NCBI GenBank assembly: GCA_965279065.1
Contig: OZ257134.1
Location: forward strand, 2,914,001-2,978,000
DNA: 64,000 nucleotides
Direction of reading: 5' to 3'
Source of the DNA: JAKAXS01 sp965279065
GTDB lineage: Bacteria > Pseudomonadota > Alphaproteobacteria > Rhizobiales > Hyphomicrobiaceae
The notes beneath the pieces are model-generated. The model was not told the DNA's origin. It searched no databases and worked only from the letters and a program-made list of their open reading frames with translations. Of this stretch, positions 24,509 to 33,018 are shown piece after piece. The position numbers and the translations under genes are program-made. The number at the start of each line of letters is the position of its first letter. Position 1 is the stretch's first letter.

Positions 24509-24550
24509 ACGTGCCGGCGGAGCAGTCCTCCTCTGCACCCGCCGGCACGT
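24509..24550. terminator. Bidirectional terminator hairpin between convergent genes
   Basis: ACGTGCCGGCGG (24509-24520) pairs perfectly with CCGCCGGCACGT (24539-24550), with a small inner GCAG/CTGC stem. It lies between the ends of the receiver gene (24493) and the repeat-containing secreted gene (24574), in position to end both transcripts. Confidence 0.75.
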
Positions 24551-24573
24551 GTTGTGCGTCACTCTGATCGGAA

Positions 24574-24858
24574 TTAGTTCTTCAACTGGTCCTTCATGGC
24601 CTTGCCCGTCAGGCTGCCGTCCTCGACCTTGGCCGTCGGCGTAACCGTCTTGCCGGCCGCATCCTTGTTGACGCCCGGCTGATCCTGCATCGCCTTTTCC
24701 GACAGGCTCCCGGAGTCCGGCTTGGCCGTGGCATTTGCGGTGGTTCCCGGACCGTTGTTGCCCGGCAGGTCCTTCATGGCCTTCTCGGTTGCGTTCTGGG
24801 CAAGGACGACAGATGACGTGAGGGCGAGCAAAATCGCCGCAAGAAACTGCGTTTTCAT
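24574..24858 (-). CDS. Small secreted protein with KAM(K/Q)D repeats
   Basis: A 94-residue protein with AGGAG eleven bases before its ATG and a signal peptide (residues 1-20, ending VVLAQ). The mature part consists of three imperfect repeats: TEKAMKDLPG, SEKAMQDQPG and TGKAMKDQL, separated by polar spacers with Asn, Thr and Gly. This is the look of a disordered periplasmic or surface-associated protein. I know no function. The repeat unit may bind a metal, a polymer or another protein. The 276 bp between this gene and the next one (24859-25134) contain no gene I can support and must hold two divergent promoters. Confidence 0.75.
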   Translation of the reverse strand: MKTQFLAAILLALTSSVVLAQNATEKAMKDLPGNNGPGTTANATAKPDSGSLSEKAMQDQPGVNKDAAGKTVTPTAKVEDGSLTGKAMKDQLKN

Positions 24859-25134
24859 GACGTATCTCCTGGAAGGTTGAATTCTGCGACTGTCCACTCG
24901 CACCGTGGGCCGCGGCAGCGGCTCCCACATCTGCGAGCTTGCTGGAGTTACGCAGCTTGATCGCTGATTGTTGCAGCCCGACGCAATATTTTTCCGGGCG
25001 CATATTTCCGCTTCGAGCGACAGGCCATAAACCCTGAACTCCGTTGACATGACGACAGAAGTCGACAATCGGCGTTTTGCATGCTCTAACCCCTGCCAGG
25101 ACACCATATTCCTATGTAGGCTGGGGAAAGCACA

Positions 25135-25713
25135 TTGCCGTCCGAACTTCAAATCGGGATCACTCTATTCGGACTGGCGCTGCTCCTCGCCGGAGTTCTC
25201 GTATTGCGCGGCAGCTGGCGCCAGCGCGGCGATAGCAAACCAATCCTGCGTTTCGGCGGCTGGTCGCTCGTCGCCACCGGAACAGCAGCCTTCGTCCACG
25301 CCTACGGCGGCGAGGTCGGCACGACCTACGCTCTTCTAGTCCTGTCGCTTTTGGCTTTCGCCGTTATCGCCTCAGGCATCGAGCGGCGCGCGTCACGACA
25401 ACGCGCGGCGCGCGAAGTCGCCCTGGAACCGGAAGACCGCCCCACGAACTGGCCGCGCGCCATCGTCAAGAGCCTGCTGGCCATCGCTCTCTCCGGTATC
25501 GCTGCGATAGGCCTGGGCGTCGCCTTCGCGGTCGCCATGCCGCTCGAACCGACGGACCGCATCGTCATTGGTGGCCTTCTCGTCCCCGTGCTCTGGGGCG
25601 GCGGAATGGCATGGACGCTGTGCGACGCCAAACTCGTCCGCGCCACCATCCTGCTGATCATCGTCTCCGCCGTCGGCTACGGCATCGCATTCCTACCGAA
25701 GGTTCTCACGTGA
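25135..25713 (+). CDS. Integral membrane protein paired with a PepSY protein
   Basis: A 192-residue hydrophobic protein that starts at a TTG with GGGGAAAG about four bases upstream. Five to six membrane helices can be seen (about 7-24, 41-57, 63-81, 108-136, 142-160, 166-186). Its stop codon overlaps the GTG start of the PepSY-TM gene, so translation is coupled. Small membrane proteins (DUF3325/DUF3649 types) accompany PepSY-TM proteins in siderophore-iron reduction loci; by position this protein could play that part, but I cannot assign it to either family. Confidence 0.7.
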   Translation: MPSELQIGITLFGLALLLAGVLVLRGSWRQRGDSKPILRFGGWSLVATGTAAFVHAYGGEVGTTYALLVLSLLAFAVIASGIERRASRQRAAREVALEPEDRPTNWPRAIVKSLLAIALSGIAAIGLGVAFAVAMPLEPTDRIVIGGLLVPVLWGGGMAWTLCDAKLVRATILLIIVSAVGYGIAFLPKVLT

Positions 25714-27236
25714 CAGCACGCAACCCCGATACCAGGACGCGCAAGCGGCAATTCCTGAAGCCCGACTTCGTTCGCGCAATGCTGGCGGGCCATTCCGCAC
25801 TCGGCCTGGCCTTTGCAGCACTCATCTACATCGTCTGCCTCAGCGGCACGCTATCGGTCTTCGTCCACGAGCTGCAGCGATGGGAGCAACCAAACACCCC
25901 GCGCATCGACGGCTTCGCGACGCCCGAGCTGCTGCAGAACGCCACCGTCAATGCCCACAAGCAGGCCGTTGCCGACAACGCCGCTCACGATGTTTTCATC
26001 ATGGGCCCTGGCGGCGTGTCCCCGCGTTTGCATGTCAACTACCACGATCACGAAACCGGGGTGCAGGGCAATTGGCTCGGCGACGACCGCGGCAACCTCG
26101 TCACGCGCGTTGCCGCCCCGTGGACGGATTTCGTCGCGGACTTGCACATGGTGCTGCATCTGCCGCGCACCTGGGGCTTGTTCCTCGTCGGCCTGACCGG
26201 AGTGGCACTGCTGTCGTCGCTCATCTCCGGACTGCTGTCTCACCCCCGACTGTTCAAGGATGCGTTCTATTTCCGCTGGGGCGGCTCGCACCGTCTGCAG
26301 GAGGCAGACCTGCACAACCGCCTCGGCGTGTGGGGCCTGCCGTTCCACGTCGTCGTATCGCTATCCGGTGCGCTGCTCGGGCTGTCGACCCTGATCGTCG
26401 GTGTGCTCGCGCTGGCCGCCTACGACGGCGACCGGCAGAAGGCATTTTCTGTCATCCTCGGACCTCAGCCCTCGGCCGACGAAACGGTCGCGCCGGTTCC
26501 CGATGTGGCCGCCATGGTTCGCCAGATCACCGACCGACACCCCGGGGCCGTGTTCTCCTCCATGAACGTCGGGCACATCGCAAAGACCGGCCAGATCGTG
26601 ACCATCACGATGCGTTCGCCTGGACATCTGCCGTTCGGCAACCCCTACGCGTTCGACGGCAATGGCAAACTCCTGTACGAAGGCGGCTTTGAAACCGGAA
26701 GCATCGGCCAGCAGATCCTCGGCATCCTGCAACCGCTGCATTTCGGCTGGTTCGGCGGCATCTTCGTTAAACTCGCCTACGGGCTGCTAGGACTGGCGCT
26801 CACTGTCGTCACCCATACCGGCGTCACCATCTGGCTCGCGCGCCGACGCGATCAAGGGCGACCCGCCCCGGGCTGGGAACGCGTCTGGGCCGCCGTCGGC
26901 TGGAGCCAGCCGCTGGCCTTCGGCACAACGGCACTCGCCGCGCTGTCCGGGGCCACCACCTATCTGGTTGGGGTGTATCTCGCCACGCTCGTGGTGGCTT
27001 TCGCGATCGCCGGCGTCACGCGGGACGGTTTCGCCACCGGGCGCTCGCTACGGCTGCTCGGCGCCGTCGCGATCACGGCCGCCGTCGCTCGGCACGCGCA
27101 GATCTGGAGCTCGCAGATTTCCGACCCCATGGCCTGGTACGTCTCCGCCGCCATGCTGATCTGTGCGGCAACGCTTGGCGCACCGGCACTCCTCGGTGCC
27201 CGAACAGCCGCTAGACCCGCCGCGGAACAGGCGTAA
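25710..27236 (+). CDS. PepSY-associated transmembrane protein (PiuB-like, iron-related)
   Basis: A 508-residue inner-membrane protein that starts at GTG inside the GTGA overlap with the previous gene. The PepSY_TM layout is clear. A first helix (about 27-51) carries HSALGLAFAALIYIV, followed by HELQRWEQPNTPR and a periplasmic domain. Then DLHMVLHLPRTWGLFLVGLTG gives paired histidines (in its DLHMVLHLP part) before a second helix. A third helix follows LGVWGLPFHVVVSLSGALLG, and there are further helices at the C-terminus. Such proteins resemble ferric-siderophore reductases of the FoxB/PiuB type. Its periplasmic domain includes HPGAVFSSMNVGH. No TonB receptor adjoins, so an iron role is an inference. 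Confidence 0.85.
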   Translation: MTARNPDTRTRKRQFLKPDFVRAMLAGHSALGLAFAALIYIVCLSGTLSVFVHELQRWEQPNTPRIDGFATPELLQNATVNAHKQAVADNAAHDVFIMGPGGVSPRLHVNYHDHETGVQGNWLGDDRGNLVTRVAAPWTDFVADLHMVLHLPRTWGLFLVGLTGVALLSSLISGLLSHPRLFKDAFYFRWGGSHRLQEADLHNRLGVWGLPFHVVVSLSGALLGLSTLIVGVLALAAYDGDRQKAFSVILGPQPSADETVAPVPDVAAMVRQITDRHPGAVFSSMNVGHIAKTGQIVTITMRSPGHLPFGNPYAFDGNGKLLYEGGFETGSIGQQILGILQPLHFGWFGGIFVKLAYGLLGLALTVVTHTGVTIWLARRRDQGRPAPGWERVWAAVGWSQPLAFGTTALAALSGATTYLVGVYLATLVVAFAIAGVTRDGFATGRSLRLLGAVAITAAVARHAQIWSSQISDPMAWYVSAAMLICAATLGAPALLGARTAARPAAEQA

Positions 27237-27242
27237 CCTAAC

Positions 27243-28538
27243 CTATCCGCTGGTGATCCGCTCGATCGCAGCCCCGCAGCGCGACAGCTTGGCTTCGAGC
27301 TGTTCGAAACCGCGGTCGAGATGGTACACGCGATTGATCGTCGTATCGCCTTCAGCCATCAGCCCGGCAATGACGAGGCTGACCGACGCCCTGAGGTCGG
27401 TCGCCATCACCGGCGCGCCGCGCAGCGCCTTCACGCCCTTGATCGTCGCCGTATCGCCGTGCAGCTGGATGTCGGCCCCGAGCCGCGCCAGTTCCTGCAC
27501 ATGCATGAAGCGGTTCTCGAAGATCGTCTCGCGAATGACACTGGTTCCGGAAGCGCGCGTCATCAGCGCCATCAGCTGCGCCTGGAGGTCCGTCGGGAAT
27601 CCGGGAAACGGCTGCGTCTCGATCGTAACGGGCGCGATGGCCGCGCCATTGCGCACCACGCGGATGCCGCCGTCGACCTCGCTGACCTGCGTCCCTGTCT
27701 CCGCCAGTGCATCGAGCGCGTTGGCGAGCAGGTCGCGCCGCGCGCCGGCGAGCACGACATCCCCGCCGGTCGCCGCAACAGCGAATGCAAACGTTCCCGT
27801 CTCGATCCGGTCCGGCAGTACCGTGTGCACGGTGCCCTCGAGCCGTTCGCGTCCTTCGATGCGCAGCGTCGACGTGCCGATGCCCTCGATCTTGGCGCCC
27901 ATCTTCACGAGGCAGTCAGCCACGTCACCTACTTCCGGCTCGCGCGCCGCGTTCTCGATCACCGTCTCCCCGCGCGCCAGTGCCGCCGCCAGCAGCACCT
28001 GATGCGTCGCACCAACGGATACCTTGCTGAACTGGATGCGCCCGCCGCGCAGCCCGCCCTTCGGCGCCTTGGCAAGGACATAGCCCGCATCGATGTCGAG
28101 TTCGGCGCCCAGCGCCTTCAAGCCGACGAGATGCATATCAACCGGCCGCGTACCGATGGCGCAGCCGCCTGGTAGCGACACCTTCGCCTGCCCCATGCGC
28201 GCCAGCAGCGGCCCCAGCACCCAGAACGAAGCCCGCATACGCGAGACCATTTCGTACGGCGCCGTCGTGTCGACGATGTCCCTCGCTGTCAGGTGGAAGG
28301 TCTCACCCAGATGCGGATTGAGCCCCGGCCGCTTGCCGTCCACCGCCAGATCCACGCCATGATTGCGCAGGATCCGCGTCAACAGGTTGACGTCGGCGAG
28401 ATTAGGGACGTTCTTGAGCGTGACGCGATCCGGCGTCAGCAGCGAAGCGATCAACAACGGCAGCGCCGCGTTCTTGGCACCCGAAATCGGAATCTCGCCG
28501 TTGAGCCTCTGTCCACCCGTGATCTTGATGCGATCCAT
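27243..28538 (-). CDS. murA: UDP-N-acetylglucosamine 1-carboxyvinyltransferase
   Basis: The first committed enzyme of peptidoglycan synthesis, which transfers enolpyruvate from PEP to UDP-GlcNAc in the cytoplasm. From the ATG at 28538 it has 431 residues. K22 and N23 of SGAKNAALP bind substrate, the fosfomycin-target cysteine is C126 in GGCAIGTRPVDMH, and MVSRMRASFWVLGPLLAR is the conserved helix after it. The C-terminal DRGFEQLEAKL is also standard. The start is set by homology to MDRIKITGG; an upstream frame extension is not conserved. Its 3' end is 6 bp from the stop of the convergent PepSY gene. Confidence 0.97.
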   Translation of the reverse strand: MDRIKITGGQRLNGEIPISGAKNAALPLLIASLLTPDRVTLKNVPNLADVNLLTRILRNHGVDLAVDGKRPGLNPHLGETFHLTARDIVDTTAPYEMVSRMRASFWVLGPLLARMGQAKVSLPGGCAIGTRPVDMHLVGLKALGAELDIDAGYVLAKAPKGGLRGGRIQFSKVSVGATHQVLLAAALARGETVIENAAREPEVGDVADCLVKMGAKIEGIGTSTLRIEGRERLEGTVHTVLPDRIETGTFAFAVAATGGDVVLAGARRDLLANALDALAETGTQVSEVDGGIRVVRNGAAIAPVTIETQPFPGFPTDLQAQLMALMTRASGTSVIRETIFENRFMHVQELARLGADIQLHGDTATIKGVKALRGAPVMATDLRASVSLVIAGLMAEGDTTINRVYHLDRGFEQLEAKLSRCGAAIERITSG

Positions 28539-28565
28539 GCCCGCCCGTTCGTCCTGCCTGGTTTG

Positions 28566-28605
28566 TTCCCGGAATGTGTGTAGCGGCTTTCCGGTAAGAA
28601 GCGCG
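28566..28605 (-). repeat. Short dispersed repeat, copy 1
   Basis: The 40-bp stretch between the start of murA and the small gene upstream of it, with core TGTGTAGCGGCTTTCCGGTA followed by AGAAGCGCG, closely matches 31619-31658. This resembles a widely scattered intergenic element of Rhizobiales genomes, whose function is not known. Confidence 0.6.
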
Positions 28606-28613
28606 ACAAACAA

Positions 28614-28817
28614 CTAGTCGCTTCGCGGCCCCGGCGGCAAGTCCAAGGCTGCCTCGCCCGCCCCGTTCTCCGCAGTTGACGACGTCCCGTTGTCCTCACG
28701 TCGCGCCCGCGCCTGCCCCTTGCGCTTCTGCAAATTGGCCCGCAGCTGCTGCTCCAGCCGCAGCTGTCGCCTCTCGGCCTGCGTCAGCGGCTTTGCTCTG
28801 TCCTTGCGTCCGTCCAT
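28614..28817 (-). CDS. Small basic hypothetical protein upstream of murA
   Basis: A 67-residue charged protein starting MDGRKDRAKPLTQAERRQLRLE. It is one long Arg/Gln/Lys-rich helix (about 10-45) with an acidic, disordered tail ending GPRSD. No membrane segment. Short proteins of this kind commonly sit beside murA in Rhizobiales, but I know no function. It is co-directional with murA, 75 bp upstream, with the dispersed repeat between them. The start at 28817 was chosen because residues before it look random. Confidence 0.6.
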   Translation of the reverse strand: MDGRKDRAKPLTQAERRQLRLEQQLRANLQKRKGQARARREDNGTSSTAENGAGEAALDLPPGPRSD

Positions 28818-29017
28818 GGCCTCACCCGCGGCTGTGCGGCAAGTTGTCAAGCTTCTGCCGGCCCATGCAATAAGCGGAAAACCGTGCCCTGGCCAGCTCG
28901 ACAAATTGAGCCGAACGCGCTTGCCGGGGCGGAAGCCTTATGGCAGTGTCGCGCCGCTTCGCGAGGGTGCCGCACAAAGTGAGACACGCGCCCTCGCCGT
29001 CTGCATTTCATCGGTTC

Positions 29018-29092
29018 GCTGCTGTAGCTCAGGGGTAGAGCACTTCGTTGGTAACGAAGAGGTCGTGGGTTCAATTCCCACCGGCAGCACCA
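29018..29092 (+). tRNA. tRNA-Thr (anticodon GGT)
   Basis: A complete cloverleaf of 75 nt including an encoded CCA. The acceptor stem pairs GCTGCTG with CGGCAGC (one G-T pair), the D-arm contains AGCTCAGGGGTAGAGC, the anticodon stem CTTCG/CGAAG frames the loop TTGGTAA, giving anticodon GGT, and the T-arm reads GTGGGTTCAATTCCCAC. Discriminator base is A. The flanking 28818-29017 and 29093-29283 contain no gene I can support. Confidence 0.97.
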
Positions 29093-29283
29093 GATCGTCT
29101 CACAATAATTTACTGAATTATCAAAGATTTGGTTCATGCCCATCCGCCAATTCGCTTGACGTCGGCAACAACATTTCCGATGTAATCTGCTCAATCTCAG
29201 CTCAAGACCGGCGCCATTAGCTGTTCTGCTTCCAGAACGGCCGGCCGAACCTCCCGTTATGATCCCTCGGAGTGCCGTTTCGA

Positions 29284-29892
29284 ATGACAAAGAAGCCCGC
29301 CAAAGGCGCCGTCCTGCACGCCACCGGCAAGCCCACCCGTGAGGACGTCGAAAACGCGGTACGCACCATCATTCGCTGGTCTGGCGACGACGTCTCGCGT
29401 GACGGCCTGCACGAAACGCCGGCCCGCGTGACACGCGCCTTTGAGGAATACTTCAAGGGCTACGCCGAAGACCCCGAGGAGATCCTGCAGAAGACCTTCG
29501 AGGAGATCGAAGGCTACGACGAAATGATCGTCCTGCGCGGCATCCGCTTCGAGAGTCACTGCGAGCATCACATGGCGCCCATCATCGGCCGCGCCTGGGT
29601 CGGCTATATCCCCAACGGCCGTGTCGTCGGCATCTCCAAGCTGGCCCGCGTCGTCGATGCCTACGCCAAGCGCCTGCAGATCCAGGAGAAGATGACGGCG
29701 CAGATCGCCAACACGATTGATCATATCCTGCAGCCACAGGGTGTCGGCGTCATCATCAAGGCCGAGCACCACTGCATGACGTCGCGCGGCGTGCACAAAC
29801 CTGGCACCGACCTCGTCACCAGCCGCATGTTGGGCGTCTTCCGCGACAACCCCATCACCCGCCAGGAACTGTTGTCCATGGTCGAAGGCTGA
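29284..29892 (+). CDS. folE: GTP cyclohydrolase I
   Basis: Makes 7,8-dihydroneopterin triphosphate from GTP, the entry to folate and pterins. From the ATG at 29284 it has 202 residues; a GTG 12 bp upstream is the alternative. The zinc ligands C93 and H96 in ESHCEHHMAP and C164 in AEHHCMTSRGV are present, with SKLARVVDAYAKRLQIQE and the terminal RQELLSMV. Note that THF-dependent formyl chemistry appears elsewhere in the window (fmt) but is not operon-linked. The short-chain dehydrogenase starts 3 bp after its stop, so the two are probably co-transcribed; some pterin reductases are SDRs, though this neighbour lacks a specific sign of that. Confidence 0.96.
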   Translation: MTKKPAKGAVLHATGKPTREDVENAVRTIIRWSGDDVSRDGLHETPARVTRAFEEYFKGYAEDPEEILQKTFEEIEGYDEMIVLRGIRFESHCEHHMAPIIGRAWVGYIPNGRVVGISKLARVVDAYAKRLQIQEKMTAQIANTIDHILQPQGVGVIIKAEHHCMTSRGVHKPGTDLVTSRMLGVFRDNPITRQELLSMVEG

Positions 29893-29894
29893 TC

Positions 29895-30809
29895 ATGGCC
29901 ATGCTCACGTCGTCCCAGCCCAAGACTGTTCTGATTACCGGCGCCAGCACAGGCATCGGCAAGACGACGGCCGAATATTTCGCCGAACGCGGCTGGAACG
30001 TCGCCGCCACGATGCGGACACCCGACAAGGCGTCATTTCATTGCGATGGCGCCGAGCGCATCAAGGTCTTGCGGCTCGACGTCACCGACGAAGCGACGAT
30101 CGCCGCTGCTGTCGGCGACACGGTCGCGGCGTTCGGCAGGATCGATGTCCTGGTCAACAACGCCGGCTACGGCCTGATCGGCTTGTTCGAGGCCATGACA
30201 CCCGACCAGGTGCGACGCCAGTTCGAGACCAATGTCATCGGCGTCATGAACGTCACCCGCGCCGTGCTCCCGCAGATGCGCACGCAGCAGGCCGGCACGA
30301 TCATCAACGTCGCCTCGGTGGCTGGCCGCATGTCGATGCCGTTGTACTCGCTCTACTGTTCCACCAAATGGGCTGTCGAAGGCTTCACCGAAGCGCTCAG
30401 CTACGAGCTGAAACCCCACGGCATCGAGGTCCGCATCATAGAACCTGGGCCCATTCGCACCGACTTCATGACCCGCTCACTCGACGTCGCCGACAATAAT
30501 ATCTCTAGCGAGTACGGTGAGTTCGAAGCCCGCGTCTGGGAAGCCTACAAAGTCGAGTTCGCCGACGCGCCGGGTCCTGAGCTGGTTGCCGCCAGCATCT
30601 ACAAGGCCGCCACGACGACATCACCATGGCGTCTCCGCTTCAAGCCGAATGGCTGGCTGCTCATGTTCGGCCGCCGCTGCGTGACCACCAGCACGCATGT
30701 CGGCATCGTCGGCCGCGTGCTTGGCGCCAGCGAACCTATTCTTCCGTGGAATCGTCGTCGCTTTGCTCAGGAGAGCACGCGTCAGCTGCACCATAATCAA
30801 CCCTTGTGA
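29895..30809 (+). CDS. Short-chain dehydrogenase/reductase (SDR)
   Basis: A 304-residue NAD(P)-dependent oxidoreductase. The cofactor motif is TGASTGIGK near the N-terminus, VNNAGYG is the structural motif, the serine lies in NVASVAGR and the catalytic pair in YSLYCSTKWAVEGF (Y and K four apart). EPGPIRTDF is the usual post-catalytic motif. It is a classical SDR of the retinol/steroid-dehydrogenase-like kind with a C-terminal extension of about 60 residues. The last 74 bp overlap the end of the convergent truA gene. It follows folE at 3 bp. Substrate unknown. Confidence 0.9.
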   Translation: MAMLTSSQPKTVLITGASTGIGKTTAEYFAERGWNVAATMRTPDKASFHCDGAERIKVLRLDVTDEATIAAAVGDTVAAFGRIDVLVNNAGYGLIGLFEAMTPDQVRRQFETNVIGVMNVTRAVLPQMRTQQAGTIINVASVAGRMSMPLYSLYCSTKWAVEGFTEALSYELKPHGIEVRIIEPGPIRTDFMTRSLDVADNNISSEYGEFEARVWEAYKVEFADAPGPELVAASIYKAATTTSPWRLRFKPNGWLLMFGRRCVTTSTHVGIVGRVLGASEPILPWNRRRFAQESTRQLHHNQPL

Positions 30810-31527
30810 GATAGAGCCCCTGCGGCGGCGCCACCGGCCCGCACGCAGCGCGATCAGCCGCTTGCAGAGCCTGCTGCAAATCCCGCGGCCGCCACTTTCC
30901 CTCTCCGACCAGTTTCAGGCTGCCCACCATCGATCGCACCTGATTGTGCAGAAACGACCGCGCCGACGCAGTGACGTGGATCTCCTCCCCGGCGCGCGAC
31001 ACGTCGAGGCGGTCCAACGTCCGCATCGGCGAGTTCGCCTGGCACGCCGCCGCCCGGAACGTCGTGAAGTCGTGATGCCCGACAAGATACCCCGCCGCCT
31101 CGTGCATCGCATCGGCGTCGAGGTTGGCAAAAAGCGGCCACACGCGGTTGCGGTCGAGCACCGGGGGCGCCCTCCGCGTCAGGATGCGATAGAGATAGTG
31201 CCGCGCCGTCGCCGAAAAGCGGGCGTCGAACCTGTCGTCGACCTGTTCACACTCTAGCACCGCGACCGGCGCCGGCTTCAGGTGGTAGTTCATCGCTTCG
31301 CGGATCCGGAACGCCTCCCAGTCCTTGCTGAGTTCGAAGTGCGCCACCTGCCCCATGGCATGCACGCCCGAGTCCGTTCGCCCTGCCGCGCGCACGATCA
31401 CCCGCTCGCCCGACATGCGCAGCAGCGCCCCCACGATGGCATCCTGCACGGCTTTGCCGCCGGGCTGCGACTGCCAACCGGTAAAAGGCGTTCCGTCGTA
31501 TTCGATGGTGATGCGGTAGCGCGGCAT
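30736..31527 (-). CDS. truA: tRNA pseudouridine(38-40) synthase
   Basis: Isomerises uridines in the anticodon arm of tRNAs. From the ATG at 31527 it has 263 residues, starting MPRYRITIEYDGTPFTGWQ. The catalytic aspartate is D52 in AAGRTDSGVHAMGQVAHFE, and RARHYLYRI-like TARHYLYRILTR and FLHNQVRSMVGSL complete the family. The C-terminal tail (about 20 residues, acidic) lies over the end of the SDR gene on the other strand. In many Alphaproteobacteria the order def-fmt-truA is an operon; here a small secreted-protein gene and a repeat separate truA from fmt. Confidence 0.95.
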   Translation of the reverse strand: MPRYRITIEYDGTPFTGWQSQPGGKAVQDAIVGALLRMSGERVIVRAAGRTDSGVHAMGQVAHFELSKDWEAFRIREAMNYHLKPAPVAVLECEQVDDRFDARFSATARHYLYRILTRRAPPVLDRNRVWPLFANLDADAMHEAAGYLVGHHDFTTFRAAACQANSPMRTLDRLDVSRAGEEIHVTASARSFLHNQVRSMVGSLKLVGEGKWRPRDLQQALQAADRAACGPVAPPQGLYLTRVDYGAADACSPEQSDDDSTEE

Positions 31528-31618
31528 GATCAGGTGAAAAGCTGTAGGCGGGGACGCCGAGTAACCCCTCACCTACAGCGTTTCGCTCCCCTTGCGAACC
31601 GCAAAGCAGCCAACGCGC

Positions 31619-31658
31619 TTCCGGAAAAGTGTGCAGCGGTTTTCCGATAAGAAGCGCG
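31619..31658 (-). repeat. Short dispersed repeat, copy 2
   Basis: The stretch with core TGTGCAGCGGTTTTCCGATA, then AGAAGCGCG, matches copy 1 at 28566-28605 with only a few differences. It lies between truA and the small secreted protein gene, near the latter's 3' end. Similar elements are scattered between genes in Rhizobiales genomes. Confidence 0.6.
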
Positions 31659-31673
31659 AAGGAACAGCAAACC

Positions 31674-31949
31674 TCAGTAGCGGCGGCGATTGATGACTAC
31701 GTTGGAGGTACTGGTCGTCTGATTGTTGACGTTGGTGCCTCCGTCGACGTCGATCACCAGCGGAGTGCGGCTGGGATTGACGATAACGGTGCGCGGTCCG
31801 GCCGGCAGCGGGCGATAGACGCGCACGCCGGCTTCGATGGAAACGGTCGCGCCGTACGTCGGACGCGGTTCGATTTGAATGGTGCGGCCTTCGGCCATCG
31901 CGGATCCGGCTGAAGCGGCAACGAGGGCAACGACTAAGGTTAAACGCAT
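31674..31949 (-). CDS. Small secreted protein, unknown function
   Basis: A 91-residue protein with a clear signal peptide (residues 1-19, ending GSAMAE) from the ATG at 31949. The mature part is beta-rich and polar, with IQIEPRPTYGATVSIEAGVRVYRPLPAG, an Asn/Thr-rich stretch NVNNQTTSTSNVV and the end INRRRY. No motif I recognise. It sits between fmt and truA on their strand, interrupting the usual order, and is followed by a dispersed repeat, which suggests an insertion into an old operon. Confidence 0.65.
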   Translation of the reverse strand: MRLTLVVALVAASAGSAMAEGRTIQIEPRPTYGATVSIEAGVRVYRPLPAGPRTVIVNPSRTPLVIDVDGGTNVNNQTTSTSNVVINRRRY

Positions 31950-32048
31950 GGCTGGAACTCCCGAAAACGCGGGTAAACAACTGGTTGCAAGTATCTTACT
32001 CAGAAACCCTGGGGCAACGAGCGCAATCGCCACGATGCTTAATGTCCG

Positions 32049-32990
32049 TCAGCCGAGCAGCGTGCCGGGTAGCAGGCTGAACCCTCGTTTGAACTCTTCC
32101 GCTGCCATCGGCTTCTTGCCCGCGCGTTGCAGTTCGACGAACCTGACAGCCTTGTCTCCGCACGCGATCGTCAGATCGCCGTCGAGCACCGTACCAGCCA
32201 CGCCGTGTCCGTCCGCTACCACCGTGCGCAGCACCTTTACGCGTTCCGGAATCCGCCCGGCCGCGGGTGCGGCCTCGATCCAGGCGCCTGGAAACGGCGA
32301 CAGACCCCGCACCTGATTGTGCACGGCAAGTGCGGACCGCGAAAAATCGATCCGCGCCTCCGCCTTGTCGATTTTCGTGGCGTACGTCACACCCTCACTG
32401 GGCTGCGGCCTGGCATCGAGGTTGCCGCGTTCCAGCGCCGACATCGCGCGAATGATCAGGCTGGCCCCCAACTGCGACAGACGGTCGTGCAGCGCGCCGG
32501 CCGTCTCATCCGGCCCGATCGCCACGTGCTCGCCGAGGCAGATCGGGCCCGTGTCGAGCCCCTGTTCCATCTTCATGATCATGACGGCGGTCTCCGCATC
32601 GCCTGCCATGATCGCCCGCTGGATCGGTGCCGCCCCGCGCCAGCGCGGCAACGCCGAGGCGTGGATGTTGAAACAGCCGTGCCGCGTCGCTTCCAGCACG
32701 GACTTCGGCAACAGCAGCCCATATGCCACGACCACGGCCGCGTCAGCATTGAGCGCTGCGAATTCCGCCTGCTCCGTCTCTCCCTTGAGGCTCACCGGCG
32801 TCCGCACGGGAATGCCCGCCGCCTCGGCATAGCGATGCACCGGGCCGGGCTGCGCCTCCAACCCGCGCCGCCCCGACGGCCGTGGCGGCTGGCTGTAGAC
32901 CGCGGCGATCTCGTGCCCGGCACCGATCAGCTCCGCCAGGGCCGGAACGGAAAAATCGGGTGTGCCCATGAAGACGAGGCGTAGGCTCAT
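32049..32990 (-). CDS. fmt: Methionyl-tRNA formyltransferase
   Basis: Formylates initiator Met-tRNA with 10-formyl-THF. 313 residues, starting MSLRLVFMGTPDFSVPALAEL. The catalytic region is intact: NIHASALPRWRGAAPIQRAI with the conserved Asn and His, followed by GDAETAVMIMKMEQGLDTGP with the active Asp. The C-terminal OB-like domain is present (VRGLSPFPGAW). It starts 28 bp after the deformylase gene's stop, the usual def-fmt arrangement. Confidence 0.97.
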   Translation of the reverse strand: MSLRLVFMGTPDFSVPALAELIGAGHEIAAVYSQPPRPSGRRGLEAQPGPVHRYAEAAGIPVRTPVSLKGETEQAEFAALNADAAVVVAYGLLLPKSVLEATRHGCFNIHASALPRWRGAAPIQRAIMAGDAETAVMIMKMEQGLDTGPICLGEHVAIGPDETAGALHDRLSQLGASLIIRAMSALERGNLDARPQPSEGVTYATKIDKAEARIDFSRSALAVHNQVRGLSPFPGAWIEAAPAAGRIPERVKVLRTVVADGHGVAGTVLDGDLTIACGDKAVRFVELQRAGKKPMAAEEFKRGFSLLPGTLLG

Positions 32991-33018
32991 GACAGCTGTG
33001 GCACTCCAGCAGCGGCGG

